Source: Chryseobacterium sp. SORGH_AS_0447
GTDB lineage: Bacteria > Bacteroidota > Bacteroidia > Flavobacteriales > Weeksellaceae
NCBI RefSeq assembly: GCF_030818695.1
Contig: NZ_JAUTAR010000001.1
Coordinates: 1,730,501-1,794,500 of the forward strand
Length of the DNA stretch: 64,000 nucleotides
Reading direction: 5' to 3'
Shown here: piece after piece, positions 37,089 through 45,681 of the stretch
Position numbering within the stretch: the first letter of the stretch is position 1
How the letters are laid out: every line of letters begins with the position of its first letter
Translations under genes and position numbers: made by a program
Notes under the pieces: generated by a model
The model's input: the letters and a program-made list of their open reading frames with translations, nothing else
Database searches by the model: none
Told to the model about the DNA's origin: nothing

Positions 37089-37853
37089 ATGGTTCGTAAA
37101 ATTATCTTTTTAATATCGGTTTTCAGTTACCTTTTTTATTCAGCACAAAAGGATCAGGCAAGTCTTGAAGTTGTTTACTATTTTAAAATAATTCCGGACT
37201 CATTAAACAGGGCAAACTTTACAGAATCTAATATGATTCTTAGATGCAATAAATACAAATCGATTTATTTTAGTCCTGCAATGGCAAGCTACTATGAGTA
37301 TTTAAAAGATTATGCACAGAAAATTGATCCGAAAAAAATTGATATTAATACCAGTAGGCCGAGTATTCCTAAAGTCAGACATAATGTATGGAAAGATGGA
37401 GATACTGTTATCGCTACGATTCCATTAGGAATGTATTTTTATACTTTTAGGGAACCTTCACTAAACTGGCAGTTAATGGATGAAATAAAAGAGATTCAGG
37501 GTATGAAATGTCAGTTGGCAAAAGTAAAGACCGAACATGATATTTTCTATGCATGGTATACGGCAGAAATTCCTTTTTCGGAGGGTCCTTTCAGATTTAA
37601 GGGATTGCCCGGATTAATCTTGGAGGTCTACAACAAAAGTAAAACGATCGAATTTTCTGTTGCAAGTATTAAAAAATCTGAAAAAGAGATTGAAAAAATG
37701 GAGAGGGTATCCACCATCGATCTACAAGATAAAAAAGATTTTTTAAAAGCGAGAGATAAATGGTTGAAGTATCCATTTAACAATATCGTAAACAAAGAGA
37801 TTGAGAAAAGAGGCCTGGAAGAAGTTAAAAAACTAAATGTTTTTTTAGATTAA
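37089..37853 (+). CDS. GLPGLI family protein
   Basis: This 254-residue exported protein has a signal peptide (MVRKIIFLISVFSYLFYSAQ). The family's namesake motif is in FRFKGLPGLILEVYN (about residues 174-188), preceded by the usual AWYTAEIPFSEGP. GLPGLI proteins are common in Bacteroidota; their function is unknown. A weakly related paralog is at 44765. It is followed after 17 bases by a small secreted-protein gene on the same strand. Confidence 0.9.
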   Translation: MVRKIIFLISVFSYLFYSAQKDQASLEVVYYFKIIPDSLNRANFTESNMILRCNKYKSIYFSPAMASYYEYLKDYAQKIDPKKIDINTSRPSIPKVRHNVWKDGDTVIATIPLGMYFYTFREPSLNWQLMDEIKEIQGMKCQLAKVKTEHDIFYAWYTAEIPFSEGPFRFKGLPGLILEVYNKSKTIEFSVASIKKSEKEIEKMERVSTIDLQDKKDFLKARDKWLKYPFNNIVNKEIEKRGLEEVKKLNVFLD

Positions 37854-37870
37854 TATATAAACTTTTAAAA

Positions 37871-38167
37871 ATGAATTCTATGAGAAAAATTTTTGTTATC
37901 GGAGCATTAGCTTTTTCTGCTTTATCATTTGCTAAGCAAAATGCAGAATCTGCTGAATTAAAAGAAAGTGCAAACACAGCATTCTTCAGAGGTGTTTATA
38001 CTGTGACTTTTACATTACCATGTAACGGTCAGACAATTACTGCATATTATTATACAACAACTACTGAAGGTACACAAGCCTTTAATCAAGATTTAGCTTG
38101 GGCAGTAAATGTTACAGTTGATGAAAACTGTGGTGCTGGTGCATCGGGCGTTAATACCGGTTTTTAA
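37871..38167 (+). CDS. Small secreted protein, 95-98 residues
   Basis: The product begins (M)NSMRKIFVIGALAFSALSFA, a typical signal peptide; either ATG at 37871 or 37880 could start it. The mature part of about 75 residues is Thr/Ala-rich. It has two cysteines (in LPCNGQ and DENCGAG) that could form one disulfide, and it ends GASGVNTGF. I do not recognise the family. It probably shares a transcript with the GLPGLI gene and ends before a strong hairpin. Confidence 0.7.
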   Translation: MNSMRKIFVIGALAFSALSFAKQNAESAELKESANTAFFRGVYTVTFTLPCNGQTITAYYYTTTTEGTQAFNQDLAWAVNVTVDENCGAGASGVNTGF

Positions 38168-38248
38168 GAAACTTCTAAATTTAGAATTACAGCTGAACTA
38201 TATTTTATTACTGATAAAATATATTATGCTTATGTATTCTATTACTGA

Positions 38249-38278
38249 AAGAAGCCGCTTCAAAAGAGGCGGCTTCTT
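38249..38278. terminator. Bidirectional intrinsic terminator
   Basis: AGAAGCCGC/GCGGCTTCT arms lie between the small secreted-protein gene and the converging thioredoxin gene. T-rich flanks are weak. Confidence 0.65.
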
Positions 38279-38283
38279 ATATA

Positions 38284-39453
38284 TTACTGTATTGTTAAAC
38301 TCTTTAGCAATTTTTCAGTATCACCGGAGTCCTGTCCTGTTTTTTTCGCCAATTCAATGGACTTTTCAGCCCAAAGCTTTGCATTTTTTTTATCGCCTAC
38401 TTTATTATAAAGGTTCGCTAAAGTATCGGTATTGGCATAATTTTCATTTTTCTTTACCGATTCCTGTGCCCAGGCTACAGCTTTTTCGAGAGATGTTTTG
38501 TTGGTAACATTCTCAAAGAAGTTCCAGGCCACGGAGTTCAATTCTTCCGAACTCATGGCAGATGTGTCTTTGTTCAGTTCCAGGGTCAGTTTTTCGTATT
38601 TGGCAATATCTTTGTCTCTCAATGCTCTTCCTGCTTGTGCCTTTTTCAGCGTTTTTTCAGCTTCTTCCTTCGGCATGAATTTCTGGGCTTCCGTTAGGAA
38701 ATAATTATCATTCCAGGATTTGGTATCCGCATTATATGATTTTTTGAAAAGACTGCTGATTTTTATGCTTTTGTCGATGGCCTCATATTTTCCAGGAGTA
38801 ATCATGTTGGAAATCTCTGCCTTTTTGGACTGGAATACTTTGTACATTGGGCTGTCGGAAGTCTGTATCACCGATAAAAGCATCTGGATATCGTTCCTGT
38901 CCAGTTCAGTTTTCGCGTTAAAATAACGCTCCATTACTTTCCCTGAAAATTCAGGATCGCTGTACATGGTAAGTCCTGCCAGGTTTTTCAGGAATTCAGG
39001 GTCTTTCTCTCCGTTTTCGAATTTCTGCTTTAAGGCAGTCAGCCTTTTGCTTGGATCTCCTGCATCTTTGGCAAACTGGATGAAGTCGTTTTCCTCTACA
39101 TATCCTAACGTTCTGTGTACCAATTCCCCGTTTCCGTCTACAAACAGATAGGTAGGAAAGGCTTTTACATTATATTTTTTAGCAATCTCGATGCCTTCGC
39201 CTTTTTCCATATCGATTTTGGCATTTACGAAATTGGCGTTATAATAATCTCCTACGGTTTTCTGTGGAAATACATTCTTAGCCATCAGCTTACAAGGTCC
39301 GCACCATGTGGTATAAGCGTCGATAAAAACCAGTTTGTTTTCTTTTTTGGCTTTGGCAAGCACGGTAGCGAAATTGGATTCTTCAAATTTGATTCCCTGG
39401 GCAAGAGCAAATGCTCCGATAAACAGGGCTGAGAATATTGATAATTTTTTCAT
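38284..39453 (-). CDS. Exported thioredoxin-fold protein with C-terminal TPR-like helices
   Basis: From the ATG at 39453 the product has 389 residues. The longer frame from 39474 only adds MQPIRSI. A signal peptide (MKKLSIFSALFIGAFALAQ) directs it to the periplasm. A thioredoxin fold covers about residues 22-130 with the active site WCGPC (Cys51, Cys54) and the cis-Pro segment AFPTYLFVD. The rest is helical with TPR-like repeats near the end (WAQESVKKNENYANTDTLANLYNKVGDKKNAKLWAEKSIELAK). It is probably a thiol-disulfide oxidoreductase; the partner is unknown. Confidence 0.88.
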   Translation of the reverse strand: MKKLSIFSALFIGAFALAQGIKFEESNFATVLAKAKKENKLVFIDAYTTWCGPCKLMAKNVFPQKTVGDYYNANFVNAKIDMEKGEGIEIAKKYNVKAFPTYLFVDGNGELVHRTLGYVEENDFIQFAKDAGDPSKRLTALKQKFENGEKDPEFLKNLAGLTMYSDPEFSGKVMERYFNAKTELDRNDIQMLLSVIQTSDSPMYKVFQSKKAEISNMITPGKYEAIDKSIKISSLFKKSYNADTKSWNDNYFLTEAQKFMPKEEAEKTLKKAQAGRALRDKDIAKYEKLTLELNKDTSAMSSEELNSVAWNFFENVTNKTSLEKAVAWAQESVKKNENYANTDTLANLYNKVGDKKNAKLWAEKSIELAKKTGQDSGDTEKLLKSLTIQ

Positions 39454-39624
39454 AATACTTCTTATTGGTTGCAAATGTAATAATTATGTCGACAAATAGG
39501 TCTGCATAATCGTAAAATAGTTACAGCGGTATTTAGATTATTGAATGTGGTATAAGTTAAAGCACGAACAGACTGTTATTTTAAAGAGATATTACTAAAA
39601 GATTTTGGGCCATTCCAATAAAAA

Positions 39625-39644
39625 ACCGCAGAAAAATCTGCGGT
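39625..39644 (-). terminator. Intrinsic terminator of the small lipoprotein gene
   Basis: ACCGCAGA/TCTGCGGT arms are followed by a T run on the minus strand. Confidence 0.8.
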
Positions 39645-39649
39645 CCTGT

Positions 39650-39853
39650 TTATTTCGTTTTTGCGGTATCCGATTTCATCGCGGTGCTGTCGGAAGCGGA
39701 AGATTCGGAACGGGCACTGGCCGTATCGCCCAGGCTGTTTCTCATGTATTCCTTGTTGTGATCTTCCTTAAATTCTTCCCTGTTTTCTTTTTTATCGGCG
39801 CAGCTGCTTAAAAATACCAGGCCCAAAACAGCGCCTATCCATAATTTTTTCAT
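39650..39853 (-). CDS. Small lipoprotein, 67 residues
   Basis: This begins MKKLWIGAVLGLVFLSSC, a lipoprotein signal with Cys18. The mature part is about 50 residues, highly charged and Ser/Thr/Asp-rich, and looks disordered. No family is recognised. A 95-base heptanucleotide array lies 47 bases upstream of its ATG, where its promoter should be. Confidence 0.75.
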   Translation of the reverse strand: MKKLWIGAVLGLVFLSSCADKKENREEFKEDHNKEYMRNSLGDTASARSESSASDSTAMKSDTAKTK

Positions 39854-39896
39854 AGTAAATTCTTTAATGTTTAGTAGTAATCAAATATAGTGAATA

Positions 39897-39994
<98 letters not shown>

Positions 39995-40054
39995 CTTTAT
40001 TAAATCTCTGAAGGGTTGCTTGCCGTAGGATGTTATAAGATAGAGTCTGATTAT

Positions 40055-40091
40055 GGGCTGGAAGAGGGATGCAGGATGCTGGAAGTTTTAT
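40055..40091 (+). repeat. Short dispersed repeat, family D
   Basis: GCTGGAAGAGGGATGCAGG continuing into ATGCTGGAAGTTTTA. It is nearly identical to 48845-48882. The remaining gap, 39995-40247, shows only AT-rich sequence and a weak hairpin at 40197-40222. Confidence 0.6.
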
Positions 40092-40247
40092 AGCCAGTAG
40101 TTTTGAATTTCAATAATATTTGTTAATCTGATAAAAGAAATTCTAATTCAATAACTAAAAATAGATTACTTATTATTAGATGCATATTTAAACAAAAATC
40201 CCCTGACTTTCATCAGAGGATTAAAATGTTTGGGGGTAAATTAGATA

Positions 40248-40466
40248 CTATCGCGTAGTTGCGGCAGTATCCATTTTCATTTTCATACTATCCGGATTAC
40301 CGGTGGTCGTTGTTCCTGTCGTCATGGTATCGGTGGTGGCAGGTGCCATGGTAGACGTGTTATCTACCGCTGTAGAATCCGAATTGTTCGTCGACATTGA
40401 AGATTCTTTCGTCCCGCAGCTGATGGCCAACATGCCGATTGCAGCGATTAACAATAATTTTCTCAT
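40248..40466 (-). CDS. Small Thr/Met-rich lipoprotein, 72 residues
   Basis: This begins MRKLLLIAAIGMLAISC, a lipoprotein signal with Cys17. The mature part is low-complexity, dominated by Thr, Ser, Met and Asp (TMAPATTDTMTTGTTTTGN). It resembles other tiny surface or periplasmic lipoproteins of this group, but no function is known. A weak terminator at 40197-40222 follows on the minus strand. Confidence 0.75.
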   Translation of the reverse strand: MRKLLLIAAIGMLAISCGTKESSMSTNNSDSTAVDNTSTMAPATTDTMTTGTTTTGNPDSMKMKMDTAATTR

Positions 40467-40627
40467 AATATTTTATTTTGGTGTGATTCCAACAGTTCAA
40501 TAACCGTTCCGAAAATTTCGGTTTGTTGCTAATTATCAATAAAATAACGAAAGTTGTTAAAAGAACCTGATATTATTAAAAGAACAGCAGCATCTAATTT
40601 TATCTTATTTAAAGTACGGAAACAAAA

Positions 40628-40654
40628 AGCCCCGAAACCAAAATTCCGGGGCTT
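40628..40654 (-). terminator. Intrinsic terminator of pruA
   Basis: AAGCCCCG/CGGGGCTT arms are followed by a T run on the minus strand. Confidence 0.8.
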
Positions 40655-40686
40655 ATCATTATTTATCGATGATCGATTATTATTTA

Positions 40687-42312
40687 TTATCCTAAGTATG
40701 GATATTTATAATCTTTAGGAGAAACAAATGTTTCTTTAATAGATCGTACGGAAGTCCATCTCAACAAGTTCATTTTAGAACCGGCCTTATCATTCGTACC
40801 GGAAGCTCTGCCTCCTCCGAAAGGCTGCTGACCAACCACAGCTCCTGTAGGTTTGTCGTTGATGTAGAAGTTTCCGGATGCATTTTCCAACGCTTTGAAA
40901 GCTTCATTGATCGCGTAACGATCCTGTGCGAAAACAGAACCTGTCAAAGAGTAAGGAGAAGAAGAATCTACCAGTTCAAGAGTTTCTGCCCATTTTGCAT
41001 CTTCATAAACATAAACCGATAAGATCGGTCCGAAGATTTCTTCAACCATGCTTTCGTACTGTGGATTGGTGGTTTCGATAACGGTAGGGTGTACAAACCA
41101 TCCTTTGGAATCATCTGTTTTTCCTCCGATCACTACGTTGGCTTCTCCTGATGCGTTTGCTCTGTCGATATAACCTTTGCATTTTTCGAAAGAATTTTTG
41201 TCGATTACCGCATTCACAAAGTTGGACGGATCTTCAGGAGAACCGATTTTGATCGAAGAGATCTGGGTTTCCATCACTTTCTTCACGTCAGCCCAAAGAG
41301 ACTGCGGAATGTAGGCTCTGGAAGCTGCCGAACATTTCTGTCCCTGATATTCAAAAGCTCCTCTTACCAAAGCGGTGGCTACTGCTTCCACATTCGCAGA
41401 AGGGTGGGCGATCACGAAGTCTTTTCCTCCGGTTTCCCCGACAATTCTCGGATAAGTTCTGTAATTATGAATATTATCGCCGATCATTTTCCACATTCCC
41501 TGGAATACTTTCGTAGAACCGGTAAAGTGAAGTCCTGCAAAATCACGGTGTGCCAATACTTTTTCGGCAGTTTCTTTTCCATCGGTAAAGATCATGTTGA
41601 TCACCCCTTTCGGAAGACCGGCTTCGATAAGAACATCCATGATTACTTTTGCGGAGTAAATCTGCTTATCGGAAGGTTTCCAAACCACAACGTTTCCAAG
41701 CATAGCCATACACGTTGGCAAGTTCCCGGAAATCGCGGTAAAGTTGAATGGTGTTACTGCAAAACAGAATCCTTCCAACGGTCTGTATTCTACACGGTTC
41801 CAGATTCCTGCATCGGAAACCGGCTGCTCAGAATACATTTCCGTCATAAATTCTACGTTGAATCGTAAGAAGTCGATGAATTCGCATGCCGCATCGATTT
41901 CAGCCTGATGAACATTTTTAGACTGTCCGATCATGGTTGCTGCATTGATCACGTCTCTATAAGGTCCGGCTAATAAATCAGCTGCTTTTAAGAAAATCGC
42001 TGCACGGTGTTCCCAACCCAGCTCATTCCATTCTTTTTTGGCAGCCAGTGCCGCATTGATGGCATCATCGACGTGCTGCATCGTTCCTCTGTGGTAGAAC
42101 CCGAAATCATGGGCATGATCCTGAGGCGACTGAAGCTGAACTTTGTCTCCTGTTTTTACTTCTTCACCATTGATGACCATTGGGATTTCCACTTGCTCTG
42201 CCCACATTTTTTTGTATTGGGCGATGAGGCTTTTTACTTCCGGAGTTCCCGGCGCATAAGAATTTACCGGCTCGTTTACCGCAAAGGGTACTTGCGAAAT
42301 TGCTTTTGCCAT
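40687..42312 (-). CDS. pruA: L-glutamate gamma-semialdehyde dehydrogenase (P5C dehydrogenase)
   Basis: PruA oxidises glutamate semialdehyde, formed from proline, to glutamate with NAD+. The 541-residue length fits the stand-alone eukaryote-like P5CDH form found in Bacteroidota. The catalytic Glu293 is in VGETGGKDF and the nucleophile Cys327 in GQKCSAASRAY. The cofactor segment FTGSTKVF and the C-terminal FYINDKPTGAVVGQQPFGGGRASGTNDK are intact. No proline dehydrogenase gene is adjacent. Confidence 0.96.
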   Translation of the reverse strand: MAKAISQVPFAVNEPVNSYAPGTPEVKSLIAQYKKMWAEQVEIPMVINGEEVKTGDKVQLQSPQDHAHDFGFYHRGTMQHVDDAINAALAAKKEWNELGWEHRAAIFLKAADLLAGPYRDVINAATMIGQSKNVHQAEIDAACEFIDFLRFNVEFMTEMYSEQPVSDAGIWNRVEYRPLEGFCFAVTPFNFTAISGNLPTCMAMLGNVVVWKPSDKQIYSAKVIMDVLIEAGLPKGVINMIFTDGKETAEKVLAHRDFAGLHFTGSTKVFQGMWKMIGDNIHNYRTYPRIVGETGGKDFVIAHPSANVEAVATALVRGAFEYQGQKCSAASRAYIPQSLWADVKKVMETQISSIKIGSPEDPSNFVNAVIDKNSFEKCKGYIDRANASGEANVVIGGKTDDSKGWFVHPTVIETTNPQYESMVEEIFGPILSVYVYEDAKWAETLELVDSSSPYSLTGSVFAQDRYAINEAFKALENASGNFYINDKPTGAVVGQQPFGGGRASGTNDKAGSKMNLLRWTSVRSIKETFVSPKDYKYPYLG

Positions 42313-42342
42313 ATTAGTTGTCTGTTTTTATTTGCTATGATA

Positions 42343-42350
42343 CAAATTTA
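42343..42350 (-). promoter_or_regulatory. -7 promoter box of pruA
   Basis: The minus strand reads TAAATTTG, an exact TAnnTTTG match about 30 bases before the ATG. Confidence 0.6.
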
Positions 42351-42387
42351 CGACATTTATTTGAGGTCTGAAGCAAGGAGCGAATGA

Positions 42388-42816
42388 ATGATGAATGGTG
42401 AATAGTGAATGGTGAACAGTGAACAGTCAATCCGCTGTGCCTGTCAGTTTTTGTAAATTATCTACTTAATACTAAAGGACACAGGAATTTTATCGGCAAA
42501 CAGTTAAATTAAAAAAACATTTGGTGATAGATTTTTATGAATTAATTGAAAAGCAAAACAGATCATCATTCACCCATTGATATTGTTAATCATGAGTGAA
42601 GATGATCTTATAAAATTAAAATAAGTAGGATTACTTGGTAATTCTTAAATATTATTTGTCAAAAATTCTTTTAAAATTTCGACAACTTTTTTATTAAAAA
42701 AGAGTTAAGTTTAAAAATAAAAGTATTTTGAATAGTTCTAGAAATTGGTTATCTTCTTGTTGAATTTAGTAAGCAAAATTGACAAGCGAAGCAGATTGAC
42801 CATTCACCATTCACTT
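42388..42816. repeat. Noncoding gap with family A repeat pieces at both ends
   Basis: Family A sequence is at 42388-42450 (repeated GAATGGTGAA, then CAATCCGCTGTGCCTGTCAG) and, inverted, at 42772-42816 (GACAAGCGAAGCAGATTGAC). Between them is AT-rich DNA with no recognisable gene or RNA. Confidence 0.6.
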
Positions 42817-42825
42817 TTTCACTTC

Positions 42826-43929
42826 CTAAATCTTCTCGTTTTCCAATATTTTCAGCACCAGTTTTTCCTCGTGGGTTAAGCCGGCTTTACCATCATTTTC
42901 TTCGATCTTTTCAAGTTCATCGAGGTATTTTTTGATGGTATTGTTTTCATAAAGATTGATCACGAGAGGATGAACGTAATATTTTCGGCAGACCGTACTG
43001 GTATTTCCCAAGTGAGAAGCTACCATTTCCAGGGCCTCTTTCACTTTTTTCTTGTATTCGGTATGGGTTTCCGCGTAGCCGATCTCCTTAAAGGCAATTA
43101 ATGCGCTTACGGTTCCGGACCATGTTCTGAAATCTTTAGCCGTAAAGTCTTCCCCGCTGATTTCTTTGATATAATCATTCACCATTCCCGAATCTACGGT
43201 GTGCCGGTTTCCTTCATCATCAATATACTGGAAAAGTTCTCTTCCTGGAATATCTTTGCATTTCTGAATCAGTTTGGAAAGTCTCCGGCTCTTCAGATCG
43301 ATGTCGTGCATTACTCCTTTTTTACCCTTAAAATGAAAGGTAATTTTCTGGCCCTGAACTTTAACGTGTTTTCCCTTTAAAGTAGTTAATCCGAAAGAGC
43401 CGTATAATTTTTCGTAGGCATTGTTTCCAATACGGATATTGGTTTTCTGCATTAAGCTTACAATCAAGGCAAGAATCTTTCTTTTCTCAAAATTTCGTAG
43501 CGCCAGATCTTTCTCGACCTGCAGACGGATACCGGGCAGTGCATAGCCGAACTGAAGCATCCTGTAAAACTTAGTATGGTTTCTCAGCGCACTCCAAAGC
43601 GGGTGATAGCGGTATTGTTTTCTCTTTTTAAGATCAAAACCTGTGGCCTGAAGATGACCATTGTCTAAGGCACAGATCCAGACATTTTCCCACGCCGGAG
43701 GAATAACCAGCTTGTTGATTCTGGCAATCTCTTCTTTGTCCTTGATTTTCTCTCCTTCTTTATAGTAGGAGTATTTTTTTCCGGTTTTCTTACGGGTAAT
43801 TCCGGCTGTTTCTGCATCGGAGGTATATATAAGATGTACCGCCTTTGCAGAAGCCACCGGATCTTTCATAATTTTTACAATCTTCGAAGGCTTCAGATGT
43901 GTGATAAGGTCTAGGTCTGAATTTTCCAT
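42826..43929 (-). CDS. DNA topoisomerase IB (poxvirus-type)
   Basis: This enzyme relaxes supercoils by a 3'-phosphotyrosine intermediate. The 367-residue protein has the bacterial topoisomerase IB N-terminal domain (YSYYKEGEKIKDKEEIARINKLVIPPAWENVWIC) and the catalytic domain. Active-site regions are IRIGNNAYEKLYGSFGLTTL, DFRTWSGTVSA and the nucleophile in TVCRKYYVHP (Tyr near residue 326). It looks complete. It is common in this group but not essential. Confidence 0.92.
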   Translation of the reverse strand: MENSDLDLITHLKPSKIVKIMKDPVASAKAVHLIYTSDAETAGITRKKTGKKYSYYKEGEKIKDKEEIARINKLVIPPAWENVWICALDNGHLQATGFDLKKRKQYRYHPLWSALRNHTKFYRMLQFGYALPGIRLQVEKDLALRNFEKRKILALIVSLMQKTNIRIGNNAYEKLYGSFGLTTLKGKHVKVQGQKITFHFKGKKGVMHDIDLKSRRLSKLIQKCKDIPGRELFQYIDDEGNRHTVDSGMVNDYIKEISGEDFTAKDFRTWSGTVSALIAFKEIGYAETHTEYKKKVKEALEMVASHLGNTSTVCRKYYVHPLVINLYENNTIKKYLDELEKIEENDGKAGLTHEEKLVLKILENEKI

Positions 43930-43938
43930 AAGACTTGG

Positions 43939-44106
43939 TTAAGAGTTCTTACCCCTTGAGAACAGCCACAAAATAAGGGCTATTACGCCGACAACTAAAA
44001 TGATGCCCCACCACATCCCTGCTTTAAAGATTGTTTCTACTGCTTCGCAGCTTGTTAACATCAGCAGACAGAATACTGTCATACTGTATAAGCTCAATTT
44101 TTTCAT
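43939..44106 (-). CDS. Tiny membrane lipoprotein, 55 residues
   Basis: The ATG at 44104-44106 opens a 55-codon frame ending TAA at 43939-43941. It has a lipobox-like MLMLTSCEAVET segment after MKKLSLYSMTVFCL (written here from the frame MKKLSLYSMTVFCLLMLTSC), then a second hydrophobic helix GIILVVGVIALILWLF and a basic end RGKNS. Small genes of this type sit near housekeeping genes in Chryseobacterium. The function is unknown. The overlapping 79-codon frame is a shadow. Confidence 0.6.
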   Translation of the reverse strand: MKKLSLYSMTVFCLLMLTSCEAVETIFKAGMWWGIILVVGVIALILWLFSRGKNS

Positions 44107-44132
44107 GATAATTTATTTTGGTGTTTATTATT

Positions 44133-44570
44133 TTAAATTCGGTGACGGTCGGGCCGCCATTTATTAATGGATCTTTTGATCTCATCCCCGGTGATGTTTT
44201 CGTGAAGGGCCTTATACAGCAGTTCTTTGAATTCATCATCATAGGTAAACCGTAAAGCGGCAATCTGGTCGAACTTCAATTTGTTTTCCACTTCATCAGA
44301 CCTCAGCTGGAAGATCTCGAAATACCGCTGTTTAAATTCCAGCCTTACCATCCGGTCCTGAAGCCCGAGTGCATAATGCTGTCTTACCATGATGGCCAGG
44401 TATAAGATCAAAAAAATTACAATCGAAAATAAAATCCAGATCAGCTGACGGGGTTCATCATTGAAGATTTTATAGATCCCGAAAACTTCTAGCACCATCA
44501 CTAATGGAAGGTAGATAAAATGATGCGGCGGATAAAATTTCCTGTGGTTTTTGTAATTCTGGCTTTCCAT
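44133..44570 (-). CDS. DUF6526-like membrane protein
   Basis: This 145-residue protein has two N-terminal membrane helices (about residues 18-35 and 43-62). A cytoplasmic tail follows with DRMVRLEFKQRYFEIFQLR and LKFDQIAALRFTYDDEFKELLYKALHENITGDEIKRSINKWRPD. This pattern matches the DUF6526 family as I know it. The function is not known. Confidence 0.75.
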   Translation of the reverse strand: MESQNYKNHRKFYPPHHFIYLPLVMVLEVFGIYKIFNDEPRQLIWILFSIVIFLILYLAIMVRQHYALGLQDRMVRLEFKQRYFEIFQLRSDEVENKLKFDQIAALRFTYDDEFKELLYKALHENITGDEIKRSINKWRPDRHRI

Positions 44571-44764
44571 AATCTGTAGTAAGCAATAACCTTTCCAAAA
44601 TTTTTTATTTTATGATCTGAACGTCATTTTAGTCTGAAGAAAAGATGCGTTTAAAAGTTAATTTTTCTGCAGAATCCTGTGCTGTAATAAAATCTGAAAT
44701 TTAATTCACCTGTATGTGGTTATATTTGAGTATATTAACATTTTAATTTAAAGCTCTGTGCAAA

Positions 44765-45604
44765 ATGATCAGAATAGGAATGTTTATACTTAGTTTTTCA
44801 ACTTCCGTATTTTGTTTTAGTCAAAAATACAACTTTACTTATGCGTACACATTTAAGCCCGATTCGTTACATTTAGAAAAAACCGAAACCGAGCTGATGG
44901 GCTTGTTTATCGATAAAAACGGATCCACTTACTTTAGCCTGGCAAAAGTAAAAAGAGATTCTGCCATTGCACAGAAAATGGAGTCAAACGGGATGTCTTC
45001 AGATAGGGCAGTTTCACCAACTGCCTTTCCACAAGGGAAAGTTCGTGCTGTAATAAAAAAAGATTGGCGATCCAATGAAGTAATATCTTACCTTCCTGTG
45101 AACACAGACCGGTTTAAAATCATTCAACACATTACTTTGAATTGGAAGATCGGAGCAGAAACTGATCTGATACAGGGTAAAAAATGCCAGCGAGCAACGG
45201 TAGAATATAAAGGCAGAACATATAATGCATGGTTTACTAATGAAATTCCCGTATCTGAAGGTCCTTATAAGTTTTCGGGACTTCCGGGATTAATCGTGAA
45301 GATCGAAGACACCAAAAAACAGCACATCTGGGAATTGAAAGGAATTGAAAAGTTCAGAAATATAAAACTTAATTTGTCTGCCTATATTCCGGTGACAGAA
45401 AGCCGGTACAAAAAAGCGCTTGAAGATTATATCAGAGATCCGATGAGCAGGCTGCGGGAACTTAAGCAAAGATATAATATTACCAGCTTAACATCAAATA
45501 TGCCGGACGGGACTTCATACTCCGATACTGAATATGAAAAAATGAGAACCAGGAAAATACAGGAGTATTTTAAGGAAAACAACAACTCCATAGAGCTTTA
45601 CTAA
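44765..45604 (+). CDS. GLPGLI family protein (second copy)
   Basis: This 279-residue exported protein has a signal peptide (MIRIGMFILSFSTSVFCFSQ). The motif is in YKFSGLPGLIVKIED (about residues 177-191), preceded by NAWFTNEIPVSEGP. It is the second GLPGLI gene in the window, only weakly alike outside the motif. It is followed after 77 bases by an unrelated membrane-protein gene on the same strand. Confidence 0.88.
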   Translation: MIRIGMFILSFSTSVFCFSQKYNFTYAYTFKPDSLHLEKTETELMGLFIDKNGSTYFSLAKVKRDSAIAQKMESNGMSSDRAVSPTAFPQGKVRAVIKKDWRSNEVISYLPVNTDRFKIIQHITLNWKIGAETDLIQGKKCQRATVEYKGRTYNAWFTNEIPVSEGPYKFSGLPGLIVKIEDTKKQHIWELKGIEKFRNIKLNLSAYIPVTESRYKKALEDYIRDPMSRLRELKQRYNITSLTSNMPDGTSYSDTEYEKMRTRKIQEYFKENNNSIELY

Positions 45605-45681
45605 ATATTTAGAGTGATATAAGGCTTGGATTCATAATGATGGATAAAAAAATCCTTGTTTAAAGAATAAATTATTCAATA

